From Salinivirgaceae bacterium (GTDB lineage Bacteria > Bacteroidota > Bacteroidia > Bacteroidales > SZUA-534), in assembly GCA_017557785.1 (NCBI GenBank), contig JAFYYA010000055.1, forward strand, positions 62,001-126,000: a stretch of 64,000 bases of DNA. The letters are read 5' to 3'. Of this stretch, positions 24,679-33,282 are shown one piece after another. The position numbers were made by a program, and so were the translations under genes. The notes beneath the pieces were generated by a model. The model saw only the letters and a list, made by a program, of their open reading frames with translations. It searched no databases and was not told where the DNA came from. Each line of letters starts with the position of its first letter. Within the stretch, counting starts at the first letter, position 1.

Positions 24679-24700
24679 CATTATGTATCAAAAGGAAAAA

Positions 24701-25606
24701 TCAATCGATATTCTTTTTGTCGATACGCCAGCCATCACGTTGAGCTACGCCAGGGTTCTCTCCTTTGAACATCTGAGCAGCTTCGTCGTCGTTCTTGAGT
24801 TGCCATTTGAGCCAGGCTGTGGCAACAATTGCAAACTCGCCGCCGTAAGGCTGACGGTAGGTTCCGCCGTGGCCAACGGGCAGGTTGCAGGCGGCAATGG
24901 GCACGTTGTTGATGCGGCTGAAATCGTCCATACCGTTCCCGTAGGCAATGTCGGTGGTGTCGCCAAGCAGGTAGAGCACAGGAACTTTGATTTTCTGAAG
25001 GTCGTCTTTAGTCGGCATCGGCATTCCAGGGATGGCAGTGTTCGGGTCGATGAACGAGCCGCTGTTGCATATCATAATGGTTTTCAGGCGTTCGTCAGTG
25101 GAATTGCTCAATGTTTGCAATCCGCCGCATGACATTCCGGCTGCCGCAATATTCTGCATATCAAGTTTTTGGTAGTAAGGGCTGTTCTTGTCGGCATTTT
25201 GAGCAACGGCCCAGTCAAGGCCTTCAATCTGCTGCTCGGTTTTCGACATCGGACCGTGGTATGGCTGGTCGTCGACAGGGAAGTTGCCGATGGCCACAAC
25301 CATAAAGCCGTGCGATGCAATCTCGTTCAGGAAGTTAACGTGCTCCCAAGGTGAGTTGCCGCAAGCACCATTTCCCCAAACCAGCACTGGCAGCGGATTC
25401 TTTGCATTGAATGGCGTAAGGTCGGCAGGGCGGAAGATGGTGTGCTCTGTCAGCGACGGCTCTGCCACCATAATGGCTTTGTAGTCGCCTGTACCGCCAT
25501 CTTCAAGTGTGCGCGATTGGTTGTAAGTCTCGGGTGCCGCTTTGTGCGACGAGCAACCGACAGCCGCAAAGCAAGCAGCGGTCAGTAATAAGCATAATTT
25601 CTTCAT
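24701..25606 (-). CDS. Alpha/beta hydrolase lipoprotein
   Basis: The 301-residue product has a lipobox (AAVGC, Cys at about 18). The mature part has the alpha/beta hydrolase fold: PVLVWGNGACGNSPWEH carries the oxyanion-loop strand, GMSCGGLQTL (about 158-167) is the nucleophile elbow in GxSxG form with Ser as the nucleophile, and VGHGGTY holds the likely catalytic His. It resembles the dienelactone hydrolase/cutinase-like group. It would act at the membrane or periplasm on an ester or similar bond; the substrate is unknown. Single gene with its own promoter element and terminator. Confidence 0.8.
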   Translation of the reverse strand: MKKLCLLLTAACFAAVGCSSHKAAPETYNQSRTLEDGGTGDYKAIMVAEPSLTEHTIFRPADLTPFNAKNPLPVLVWGNGACGNSPWEHVNFLNEIASHGFMVVAIGNFPVDDQPYHGPMSKTEQQIEGLDWAVAQNADKNSPYYQKLDMQNIAAAGMSCGGLQTLSNSTDERLKTIMICNSGSFIDPNTAIPGMPMPTKDDLQKIKVPVLYLLGDTTDIAYGNGMDDFSRINNVPIAACNLPVGHGGTYRQPYGGEFAIVATAWLKWQLKNDDEAAQMFKGENPGVAQRDGWRIDKKNID

Positions 25607-25634
25607 TTTGAATGTGTTTTTAGTTTAAATATTA

Positions 25635-25642
25635 CAAATTTA
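25635..25642 (-). promoter_or_regulatory. -7 promoter element for the hydrolase gene
   Basis: TAAATTTG on the minus strand, exact TAnnTTTG, about 30 nt before the ATG at 25606. Confidence 0.5.
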
Positions 25643-25690
25643 TAAAAATGGTGACTTTATGTTCGTAGAGTCGTATTGTTAATTGTCAAT

Positions 25691-28033
25691 TTATCTCTGC
25701 ATTCTTTCCGTATCAGTAATTTCCACATCTTTGGCTTTGAAGCCTCCAATGCGCCATACTAGCGACGCGTTGAATTTATTGTATAATTTTTGGCCTACTT
25801 TATTGTATTGTCCGTTAAAATTGACGGTTGCAGGATATGGACCCCAGCGTTCAAAAATGTCTGTCCAATTTGCCGTGAAAATAAGATTGTCTAAAATAGC
25901 CCATCTCATACCAATCTCCAAGTTATAGCCGTCGTTCATGTCGTAAATGCCTTGAATTGATTTCGACATATATTCTGCAGTAAGCATGAATTTCAAATTT
26001 GGTTTTTCTTCTGATACCGTGAATGTGTTTTCTGCTGCAACTGAAACAAAAAAGTTATTTCTCTCGAAAGACAGACCATGGAAGTCCGACATCTTGCATC
26101 TGGTGTATATCATGTATCCGGATAGTGTTGGTTCCCAGAAGCTTACTTCAAAAGGAATTTCTCCGCCAATGCCACTGGTTAATTCGTAGTCGAAATTGAC
26201 AGTTTGATGGTAGTTCCTTAACTTTTCGGCATCCTGATAGGGTAATTCTCTAAAGGCGTCTTTTTCATAAAAACAATAAGCTTCAATTGTGTATGTCTTA
26301 TTTAGCATGTATGCAAGACTTATGTCGTAACTGGTTGATGGTTTCAGCAACGGATTGCCAATGCAGAATTTGTAAGGGTTCATTTGTAAAGAATGTGGGC
26401 TTAAATCCCAGTATGACGGATAGTTTTTATAGGTTGATACAGACATTTGTATAACATCGTGTTTTAGCGGCCACATAATTGACAGGCTCGGATATAAATG
26501 CCATTCATCCCACAAGGTTGATTTTGTGCCGTTTTCATCGTAATCTGATTTGAAATACTCCAGTTCGAGAGTGAAGTCGAGTTGAATACTATCGAAAATA
26601 GTGTTGAATGTTTCGGCAAAAACCGAGAGTCGGTGTTCTTTTTGCTGATTGTCGCTATAACTGCTTTTGTCAAGCTCATACACGCCATTCTTGGGGTACA
26701 GATAGCTGACTTCAGTTGCAGAATTTGTCATTGTTCCTTGGGCTCCGGCACTCATCTGCCAGATATCGCTGAATTCCCAGTCGTAACTGGCAATCAGTTT
26801 ATACTGGTCGATGTCCATTTTTGATTTGTTTTGATAATCAGCAGTTATACTGCCATTTTCAAAATCGTTGTATTCTGATCCAGTTTTGTCATAATACGAT
26901 ATATAATCGGCAGTGATGTTTGCTCCGCCAAACACACCTTTCAGGTTTACGTTATGGAGATAATTCTTGCCGTCTTCAGTGTTAATGCTGCTCACTAAGC
27001 CGGTTTCCCCAGTATGATAAAGGAATTTAGTTTCCGATTTTATCGGTTCGTTTTTTTTGGAAAACTTGCCATAATACATCAGTGATATCGAGTTGTCTTC
27101 ATTGAAGTTAAAGTCGATTGATGTTCGGAACATGTTATTGTTTTTTTTGTTGGCAGAAAACGATTCTTGGTCAATAATGGTTTGTACGCCGTTGAAGTTG
27201 TTTATGGAATAATCGTGTCCATCGTACCTTATTTTACCATATGAAGCATTGGCAAGGACATCAACGTCAAGTTTCTCGCTGCGGTAAGCGATATTTGCCC
27301 GTGAACGTTCTGTAGCATAAAATTCTTGCAAGTATTCGGTCGCAAGTTCTGCTTCCCAAGGTGTTTTGCGCTGATTTTTGCTGGTTGCAATGTTTATCAG
27401 AGCACCTTTGACACCATATTTTGCCGGTGCCTTATACATTACTTCGATGTTGCCAATGCTGCTTGCCGGCATGGCTTTCAGCAATTCGGCTATCTCACTG
27501 TTGCTGAGCATTGTGGCCTTGCCGTCAATTATTACGGTCAGCTGTGATGCGCCGGCCAGACTGATATCATCGTTGCGGGTTGTGACGCCAGGTGTGTATT
27601 TCAGCAATTCAAAGGCATTGCTTACGGCCTTCTTCTCAGCAATGTGTTGAGCATTGTAAACCAATGCGTTGTCTTTTACAATCACGTCCGGTGCATCGGC
27701 GCTCACTGTTATTCCGTCCAGTTGGTTGGTCTTTTCAGTCAACGCAATTTTTTTCAGAGTTGAATAATCGCCTTGCGCAAAAGCAATTGTTTTTGTTTCG
27801 TATGCCAGATGCTGCACAACTACCAGGCCGTTGCCAATGTTGATTTGCAGAGTAAAATTTCCTACAGAATCAGTTGTCGTTGCACTCACAAATGATGAAT
27901 CTGAGTTTTGCAGAATAAGTACGGCGTTAGGTATCGGGTCGTTCTGGCTGTCTGATATATTTCCTGTTATGGTTTGAGCTGCTGTTATGAAAGCTACGAA
28001 TAGTAATAAAAGTGATAGAGTCGTTTTTTTCAT
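25691..28033 (-). CDS. TonB-dependent receptor-like outer membrane beta-barrel protein
   Basis: The 780-residue protein has a signal peptide (cleavage near TAAQ), a carboxypeptidase-regulatory-like domain (about 20-100; ISDSQNDPIPNAVLIL), a plug-like domain (about 110-225, with NAFELLKYTPGVT and VIIDGKATMLSNSEIAELLKAMP) and a C-terminal barrel of alternating beta strands. It matches the Bacteroidota group often named outer membrane beta-barrel family protein, which has a receptor-like plug but no SusD partner. No SusD or TonB gene is adjacent. The ATG at 28033 starts the signal peptide and sits 30 nt after a good promoter. Substrate unknown. Confidence 0.85.
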   Translation of the reverse strand: MKKTTLSLLLLFVAFITAAQTITGNISDSQNDPIPNAVLILQNSDSSFVSATTTDSVGNFTLQINIGNGLVVVQHLAYETKTIAFAQGDYSTLKKIALTEKTNQLDGITVSADAPDVIVKDNALVYNAQHIAEKKAVSNAFELLKYTPGVTTRNDDISLAGASQLTVIIDGKATMLSNSEIAELLKAMPASSIGNIEVMYKAPAKYGVKGALINIATSKNQRKTPWEAELATEYLQEFYATERSRANIAYRSEKLDVDVLANASYGKIRYDGHDYSINNFNGVQTIIDQESFSANKKNNNMFRTSIDFNFNEDNSISLMYYGKFSKKNEPIKSETKFLYHTGETGLVSSINTEDGKNYLHNVNLKGVFGGANITADYISYYDKTGSEYNDFENGSITADYQNKSKMDIDQYKLIASYDWEFSDIWQMSAGAQGTMTNSATEVSYLYPKNGVYELDKSSYSDNQQKEHRLSVFAETFNTIFDSIQLDFTLELEYFKSDYDENGTKSTLWDEWHLYPSLSIMWPLKHDVIQMSVSTYKNYPSYWDLSPHSLQMNPYKFCIGNPLLKPSTSYDISLAYMLNKTYTIEAYCFYEKDAFRELPYQDAEKLRNYHQTVNFDYELTSGIGGEIPFEVSFWEPTLSGYMIYTRCKMSDFHGLSFERNNFFVSVAAENTFTVSEEKPNLKFMLTAEYMSKSIQGIYDMNDGYNLEIGMRWAILDNLIFTANWTDIFERWGPYPATVNFNGQYNKVGQKLYNKFNASLVWRIGGFKAKDVEITDTERMQR

Positions 28034-28062
28034 ATAATAGTTTTTAGTATGGATATTATATA

Positions 28063-28092
28063 CAAAGATATGCGCCAAATTCTGAAATCAAA
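28063..28092 (-). promoter_or_regulatory. Promoter for the receptor-like barrel gene
   Basis: On the minus strand TTTG (28092-28089), an 18-nt spacer, then TATCTTTG (28070-28063), all matching the Bacteroidetes consensus. Confidence 0.7.
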
Positions 28093-28142
28093 ATAAACAT
28101 AATGCAATTGTTCTTTTTTGTCAATCAATGTGGTGGGCCAAC

Positions 28143-28173
28143 AAAAAAAGCGAACCCCGAAGGATTCGCTTTT
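28143..28173 (-). terminator. Terminator of the aldolase gene
   Basis: A 9-bp AAAAGCGAA/TTCGCTTTT stem extended by two more pairs, with a T-run on the minus strand, 23 nt beyond the aldolase stop codon. Confidence 0.85.
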
Positions 28174-28195
28174 CTTATATCGCGAAAGCGAATGG

Positions 28196-29194
28196 TTACA
28201 ATTTGTTGTCGCTGCCCAAAACGTTGACAATCTTGTGGATGTACATCTTTTTCATGTTCTCGCGAGCCGGTTTCAGATACTGGCGCGGGTCGAAGTGTGA
28301 TGGGTTCTCAGCAAGATATTTGCGGATAGCGGCGGTCATTGCCAGGCGAGAGTCAGAGTCGATGTTGATTTTGCAAACAGCCGACTTCGAAGCCTCGCGA
28401 AGTTGCTCCTCCGGAATACCAACTGCGTCAGGCAGTTTGCCACCGTATGCGTTGATGGTGTCAACTTCTTCCTGCGGAACTGAAGAAGATCCGTGCAGAA
28501 CGATTGGGAAGCCTGGGAGTTTCTGCTCGATAGCGTGCAGAACGTCGAATGCCAACGGGGGCGGAACCAGCTTGCCAGTTTTGGGGTCGCGGGTGCACTG
28601 CTCGGGTTTGAACTTGTAAGCACCATGTGATGTGCCGATTGAGATAGCCAGCGAGTCGCAGCCTGTGCGAGTTGAGAAGTCGATAACTTCCTCAGGTTTT
28701 GTGTAGTGCGAAACTTCAGAAGCAACTTCGTCCTCAACACCTGCCAAAACGCCAAGCTCAGCCTCAACGGTAACGTCGTATTTGTGAGCGTACTCAACAA
28801 CTTTCTTTGTCAGAGCGATGTTCTCTTCGTACGGCAGAGCCGAACCGTCGATCATCACTGATGAGAAACCGTTGTCGATGCAGTCCTTGCAGAGCTCGAA
28901 GCTGTCACCGTGGTCAAGGTGAAGAACAATCTGCGGGTTGGGGCAGCCGAGTTCTTTTGCGTACTCAACGGCGCCTTTTGCAAGGTTGCGAAGGATAGTG
29001 CCGTTAGCGTAGTTGCGAGCACCTTTCGATACCTGCATGATGACAGGCGATTTGGTCTCAACTGCGGCCATTACGATAGCCTGCATTTGTTCCATTGTGT
29101 TGAAGTTGAAGGCTGGGATAGCGTATCCGCCTTTAACTGCTTTGGCAAACATCTCACGGGTGTTAACCAAGCCTAAATCTTTGTAGTTTACCAT
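28196..29194 (-). CDS. fba: Fructose-bisphosphate aldolase, class II
   Basis: The 332-residue enzyme cleaves fructose 1,6-bisphosphate to dihydroxyacetone phosphate and glyceraldehyde 3-phosphate in glycolysis, and works in reverse in gluconeogenesis. Zinc and catalytic residues are in HLDHGDSFE (about 92-100), EAELG (about 143), GTSHGAYKF (about 188-196) and IVLHGSSSVP (about 232-241). Length and motifs match the class IIB-like long form found in Bacteroidota. Codon choice is strongly biased, as expected for a highly expressed gene. Single gene with promoter and terminator. Confidence 0.95.
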   Translation of the reverse strand: MVNYKDLGLVNTREMFAKAVKGGYAIPAFNFNTMEQMQAIVMAAVETKSPVIMQVSKGARNYANGTILRNLAKGAVEYAKELGCPNPQIVLHLDHGDSFELCKDCIDNGFSSVMIDGSALPYEENIALTKKVVEYAHKYDVTVEAELGVLAGVEDEVASEVSHYTKPEEVIDFSTRTGCDSLAISIGTSHGAYKFKPEQCTRDPKTGKLVPPPLAFDVLHAIEQKLPGFPIVLHGSSSVPQEEVDTINAYGGKLPDAVGIPEEQLREASKSAVCKINIDSDSRLAMTAAIRKYLAENPSHFDPRQYLKPARENMKKMYIHKIVNVLGSDNKL

Positions 29195-29241
29195 ATTATT
29201 AAAATTGTATAATTAAAAATATACTTTTCTAAAACCGATGG

Positions 29242-29249
29242 CAAATATA
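29242..29249 (-). promoter_or_regulatory. -7 promoter element for fba
   Basis: TATATTTG on the minus strand, exact TAnnTTTG, about 48 nt before the start codon. The rest of the 290-nt spacer to 29485 holds only the divergent promoter described next. Confidence 0.5.
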
Positions 29250-29365
29250 TTATTCTTTGTCAAACTAGGGACTTTATCTTTTCACTTCTTATCAATAAAA
29301 AATATCAGTTTTTTGCCGATGGCGTTTTTTTTAGGTATACGTTGTGAAATTGTTGCCGTATGGAC

Positions 29366-29396
29366 TTGATTCGTATCGCTTTAAGCTGTATTTTTG
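29366..29396 (+). promoter_or_regulatory. Promoter for the barrel-like lipoprotein gene
   Basis: TTG (29366-29368), a 20-nt spacer, then TATTTTTG (29389-29396). The implied leader is about 80 nt. Confidence 0.6.
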
Positions 29397-29484
29397 GATT
29401 AGTGGACAAAAAACGGTGATAAACTGAAGTGGGGTTGGCGCCGGTTAGATTGTCTTTATTATAGAACTTTAAAATTATAGAGCT

Positions 29485-30219
29485 ATGTTGTTGAGAAAAT
29501 CATTAGCCATTTTGGCTGGAACAATCACAATTTCAGCTTGTAGTGTCTATCATCCGCAGGCTGTCGATATCCCGCTTATGACCAAGCAGGGTGAAACTAA
29601 AATCGAAGCATCAGGAAGTTTGTCAGGGTGGATATTCCCCGATGCCACATCACTCAATGTTACTGCCACTCACGCTTTCACCGATTGCCTGGCCGGACAA
29701 GCGCATTTGAACTATGGTAGCGGAATGGGCGCGGCGCAGTTGGCCTTCGGTGTCTTCAACCCGTTTGGTGAGCACTGTGTGCTTGAAGGGTATATGGGCT
29801 TAAACTCTGGTTTTATGAATGTCGACAATAAATCGACCGACGACGATGGTACAGAGCACGCAAAAACATATTCATACGACGGGCGGTTCAATGTTCCGTT
29901 CAGCCAGATAAACTTTGGTTGGCACGATTTGATGAAAGGTCACTTCGATATCGGTCTCGCGTTGAAGGCTGGTGCGTATATGCCGCGCATCAATTATTAT
30001 GAGTATGACAGCAACGAAATCAAGATTGACGAAAAAACATATCGTTACACTAAGACTAACCTGCTTATTGAGCCGCAATTTATGATGCGTGTGGGTTCGC
30101 AAAAAGTTAAATGGATATTCAAAGCCGGTTTCTGCTCTTTGAACGATATTGCCGAAGGCGCACAGCATTTCACATACGATTTCTATACGCTGTCAACAGG
30201 TTTGCATATCACATTCTGA
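29485..30219 (+). CDS. Putative barrel-like outer membrane lipoprotein
   Basis: The 244-residue product has a lipobox (TISAC, Cys at about 19) and a mature part of alternating amphipathic beta strands ending in a phenylalanine (STGLHITF), as in small outer-membrane barrels. Gly- and aromatic-rich strands such as AGQAHLNYGSGMGAAQLAFGVFNPFG support this. No specific family is recognised. Small lipoproteins of this layout occur singly across Bacteroidota. It is monocistronic with its own promoter, and a bidirectional terminator follows. Confidence 0.65.
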   Translation: MLLRKSLAILAGTITISACSVYHPQAVDIPLMTKQGETKIEASGSLSGWIFPDATSLNVTATHAFTDCLAGQAHLNYGSGMGAAQLAFGVFNPFGEHCVLEGYMGLNSGFMNVDNKSTDDDGTEHAKTYSYDGRFNVPFSQINFGWHDLMKGHFDIGLALKAGAYMPRINYYEYDSNEIKIDEKTYRYTKTNLLIEPQFMMRVGSQKVKWIFKAGFCSLNDIAEGAQHFTYDFYTLSTGLHITF

Positions 30220-30240
30220 TGATAGATTTAGTTGGATATA

Positions 30241-30274
30241 AAAAAGTCGGCATCGCAATGGTGCCGATTTTTTT
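30241..30274. terminator. Bidirectional terminator
   Basis: A TCGGCA/TGCCGA stem (30247-30267), extended by A/T pairs, lies between the convergent lipoprotein and flippase-like genes. Confidence 0.8.
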
Positions 30275-31283
30275 ATTCCGCTGCAGGTGTGGTTTTCTTC
30301 TTGCCGACTAATGTCAGGTATATTAGCCCAATGGCGCCCACAATCAGGCAGAAGCCATTGGTGGTTGAGTGGCTGATGAGTGCGAAAATCTTGCCGTCGT
30401 CAATGGCTACACCATAGAGTGCAAGCGTTTCGAAAACCATAAAATGCCACGGTCCGATACCGCCCTGAACGGGTGCCAGCATCGCCAAACCGCCCATTAT
30501 GAAGGTGGTGAGCGCCGTGCCTAGCGAAAGACCGCAGGTAGGGGCAAAACTGAAGAACGTGACGTAGAGCATTAGAAAATAAGCGATGTAGATAAACACC
30601 GATTCGGCAATGAACAGCAGTGGTCGCTCGAGTTGGGCTATCGATTTCAGTCCATCCCAAAATTTCCGTATCAGCCCGACAATTGGCTGTATCAGCTTGA
30701 TTTGCATAATCTTGTGACGGAATTTCCAAAGCAGTACAATCGCGCCAATGCCAACTATTGTGCCGGCAATCCAGAACCATGGCGAAAACAGGAACGATAT
30801 TTTGTCGAGCATGGCTTCGTGGCCGGGCGCTTCGAAGAATTCTTTCAGAAAATCGAGTTGAAAAAACACCATCACGGCCGCAATCAGAATCATCAGCAGT
30901 GTGTCGACTGTGCGTTCAATCACCACTGTGCCCAAAAGAGCCGCAAATGGCACATTATCTGTGCGGTTGAGAGTGGTGCAGCGAATAATCTCGCCGCCGC
31001 GCGGAATAATCAGATTGGTGAAATACATTGCCATCACAGCGCAGAAAGTACGGAATCGGCTTGCGCTGTAGCCCGCCGACTGAATGAGCATATCCCATCG
31101 CAGTGCGCGGCAGACATGGCTTAGAATGCCCAAGACAAGCGATGCGACTATCCACCGCCAGCGGATGCCCGAAATCTGGCTGGCAAGCGTTTTCAGTTCA
31201 AAATCTTTGTAGATGTAGTAGAAAACAGCTAGTCCTATGGCAAGAAAAAGCAAGTATTTCAATACATTGACAAGTTTTTTCAT
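30273..31283 (-). CDS. Lysylphosphatidylglycerol synthase TM-domain family protein (UPF0104)
   Basis: The 336-residue inner-membrane protein has about eight hydrophobic helices. It matches the UPF0104/AglD/LPG-flippase-like family: an N-terminal KYLLFLAIGLAVFYYIYKDF helix, a conserved basic RWRWIVASLVLG turn, RALRWDMLIQSAGY and PRGGEIIRC. There is no aminoacyl-transferase domain, so it is a membrane-only member. These are thought to move lipids or lipid-linked sugars. It lies divergent to a polysaccharide cluster, which would suit such a role. The ATG at 31283 replaces an upstream TTG. Confidence 0.82.
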   Translation of the reverse strand: MKKLVNVLKYLLFLAIGLAVFYYIYKDFELKTLASQISGIRWRWIVASLVLGILSHVCRALRWDMLIQSAGYSASRFRTFCAVMAMYFTNLIIPRGGEIIRCTTLNRTDNVPFAALLGTVVIERTVDTLLMILIAAVMVFFQLDFLKEFFEAPGHEAMLDKISFLFSPWFWIAGTIVGIGAIVLLWKFRHKIMQIKLIQPIVGLIRKFWDGLKSIAQLERPLLFIAESVFIYIAYFLMLYVTFFSFAPTCGLSLGTALTTFIMGGLAMLAPVQGGIGPWHFMVFETLALYGVAIDDGKIFALISHSTTNGFCLIVGAIGLIYLTLVGKKKTTPAAE

Positions 31284-31366
31284 CCGACTTTGTGTTTTGT
31301 GTCCCGCAAAGATAACAGCCAATTAAAACAATTGCAGAGCAATTCCCTTAATGCCCGCATTTTTTT

Positions 31367-31374
31367 TAGTTTTG
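31367..31374 (+). promoter_or_regulatory. -7 promoter element of the polysaccharide cluster
   Basis: TAGTTTTG matches TAnnTTTG. It lies downstream of the ATG at 31351, so that codon is probably not translated and the start at 31399 is preferred. Confidence 0.5.
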
Positions 31375-31398
31375 CACGGAAAAACAAATCGGATTCAG

Positions 31399-31992
31399 AT
31401 GATAAAATGGTTATTCGACAGGATGGTAGCGTTCACAATGCTGATTGTGTTAATGCCTGTGCTGTTGATAGTTGCGTCGTGTATTCTACTCACCAACGGC
31501 TGGCCAGTTTTCTACGTTCAGGAACGCATCGGTCAGAATGCTAAACCATTTAAAATGTTTAAGTTCAAGACGATGCGCGGTGTCGAGAAGAACTCGATTG
31601 CTGCTTGCGAAGCAGACCGTATCACCACATTAGGCCGATGGCTGCGGCGCACAAAAATCGATGAATTGCCCGAGCTTCTCAACATCCTGATAGGCGATAT
31701 GAGTTTTGTCGGCCCACGCCCTGATGTGGCTGGTTATGCTGACAAACTTGAAGGTGATGATCGCTGCATATTGAAGATGAAGCCAGGATTGACAGGTGTC
31801 GCATCGCTCAAATATCGAAATGAAGACGAAATTTTATCCCAACAGGCTAATCCAAAGGAATATAACGATACGGTCATCTGGCCTGACAAGGTCCGTTTGA
31901 ACCGAGAATATTTCAGTCGCCAATCGTTCTGGCTCGACTTGAAAGTTATCCTTTGCACAGCTACAGGCAAGTGTCTGCAAGGCTTTGAATGA
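31399..31992 (+). CDS. Initiating sugar-phosphate transferase (polyprenyl phosphate)
   Basis: The 197-residue monotopic enzyme starts with a hydrophobic re-entrant helix (about 9-30). It carries the bacterial sugar transferase core: FKMFKFKTMR, TKIDELPELLNILIGDMSFVGPRP with the catalytic Asp-Glu pair, and LKMKPGLTGVASLKYR. It moves a sugar-1-phosphate to undecaprenyl phosphate, the first step of O-antigen or capsule repeat-unit assembly. Its size matches PglC-type minimal enzymes. First gene of a five-gene plus-strand cluster. Confidence 0.9.
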   Translation: MIKWLFDRMVAFTMLIVLMPVLLIVASCILLTNGWPVFYVQERIGQNAKPFKMFKFKTMRGVEKNSIAACEADRITTLGRWLRRTKIDELPELLNILIGDMSFVGPRPDVAGYADKLEGDDRCILKMKPGLTGVASLKYRNEDEILSQQANPKEYNDTVIWPDKVRLNREYFSRQSFWLDLKVILCTATGKCLQGFE

Positions 31993-32008
31993 AATCAGTT
32001 ATCGGTTG

Positions 32009-33280
32009 ATGGGCATTATCAAAAAAATATTCGGCAACACGATAATCAAGAACTTGAGTTATCTGGTCACTGGCACTGCATTTGCACAAGTGCTGATAAT
32101 TCTTTTCCAACTCATTCTACGGCGCATTTACACACCTGCCGATTTTGGCGCTTTTGCCGTGTATATGAGTGTTATAGGCATTATTGCCGTCATTTCATCG
32201 ATGCGCTACGAGCAAACCATTATCCTGCCTGCCGACGACAGCAAAGCCTACAATTTGTTGTATCTTTCATTTGGCATTGGGTTGATAATTAGTGTTCTGA
32301 CGGCTGTTTTGCTATTTGTGTTCAAGCAGCCGTTTATGCACCTAATCAATTTCCCAGAAAAGTATGCCAACTGGCTTGCTTTTGTGCCGCTGTCGCTGCT
32401 GCTATTGTCGATATATCAGGCACTTAACTATTATCTTATCCGATTGAAGCAGTTCAAACTTTCAGCATCGAACAAAGTCGAACGTCGGATTGCGGAAGGT
32501 GTAACGCAAACAATTTCAGGTTATTGCGGCAATCAGACGGGACTTGTGTATGGCGATATTGCCGGACAGTCGGTCAACGCTTTGGCGGCTGGACTCAAGG
32601 TGCACAAGTTTGTGGGCGGACTGAAACTTTCGTGGGCAACCATAAAAAGTGTGGCTGCAGAGTACAAGAGTTTCCCGTTGCAAAACAGTTTCGCGGCGTT
32701 CCTGAACGCTTTGAGTTTGCTGCTTCCCACCATTTTCATCAACCGCCTGTTCGACGAGCAGACCACCGGCCTGTTCGACCTTGCGCGAATGCTTATGATA
32801 ATGCCGCTGTCGCTTGTCACTACATCGATGGGGCAGGTGCTGGTGCAGCGTTTCACTGAATTGCGGAACAAACGCGAGTCAATCCGCCACGACTTCTGCC
32901 GCATAGCCGCACTGCTGGCCGTTTTAGCGCTGGTGTTCGCTGTGGTGGCTTTCCTTCTGGCACCTTCGCTTTTAGCCTTGATTTTTGGTGAAACGTGGCG
33001 TGAATCAGGAGTTTACGTGCGCATAATGGTTTGGGCCTTTGCGTTCAAATTTGTGGTGTCGCCGTTCAATATGGTGTTCACGGCATTCGAGAAAATCGGA
33101 CGTTTGTCGGTATGGCAGACAATTTATTTTCTGTTGATTTTCAGCTTGATATTTATTCCAGTGAACAATATTTACGGATTTTTGCGTTGTTATATGGCGG
33201 TCGAATTGTTCAGCTACGCAATTGTTGCGCTGATGACTTTGAAGGTTGTCCGCGAGTATGAGAAATCGATAGCCAATTGA
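32009..33280 (+). CDS. Polysaccharide flippase (Wzx-like)
   Basis: The 423-residue membrane protein has about 12 hydrophobic helices and belongs to the MOP/oligosaccharide flippase superfamily. Its N-terminus (NLSYLVTGTAFAQVLIILFQLILRRIYTPADFGAFAVY) is typical for Wzx. It would flip the undecaprenyl-linked repeat unit to the periplasmic face. The ATG at 32009 lies 16 nt after the previous stop codon; a TTG at 31985 overlapping the previous gene is the alternative. Confidence 0.88.
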   Translation: MGIIKKIFGNTIIKNLSYLVTGTAFAQVLIILFQLILRRIYTPADFGAFAVYMSVIGIIAVISSMRYEQTIILPADDSKAYNLLYLSFGIGLIISVLTAVLLFVFKQPFMHLINFPEKYANWLAFVPLSLLLLSIYQALNYYLIRLKQFKLSASNKVERRIAEGVTQTISGYCGNQTGLVYGDIAGQSVNALAAGLKVHKFVGGLKLSWATIKSVAAEYKSFPLQNSFAAFLNALSLLLPTIFINRLFDEQTTGLFDLARMLMIMPLSLVTTSMGQVLVQRFTELRNKRESIRHDFCRIAALLAVLALVFAVVAFLLAPSLLALIFGETWRESGVYVRIMVWAFAFKFVVSPFNMVFTAFEKIGRLSVWQTIYFLLIFSLIFIPVNNIYGFLRCYMAVELFSYAIVALMTLKVVREYEKSIAN

Positions 33281-33282
33281 TT

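Noticed and set aside
24701..25606. Cysteine hydrolase of dienelactone type
   Set aside because: The elbow GMSCGG has Ser in the GxSxG nucleophile position, and the Cys follows it. A serine nucleophile is the simpler reading.
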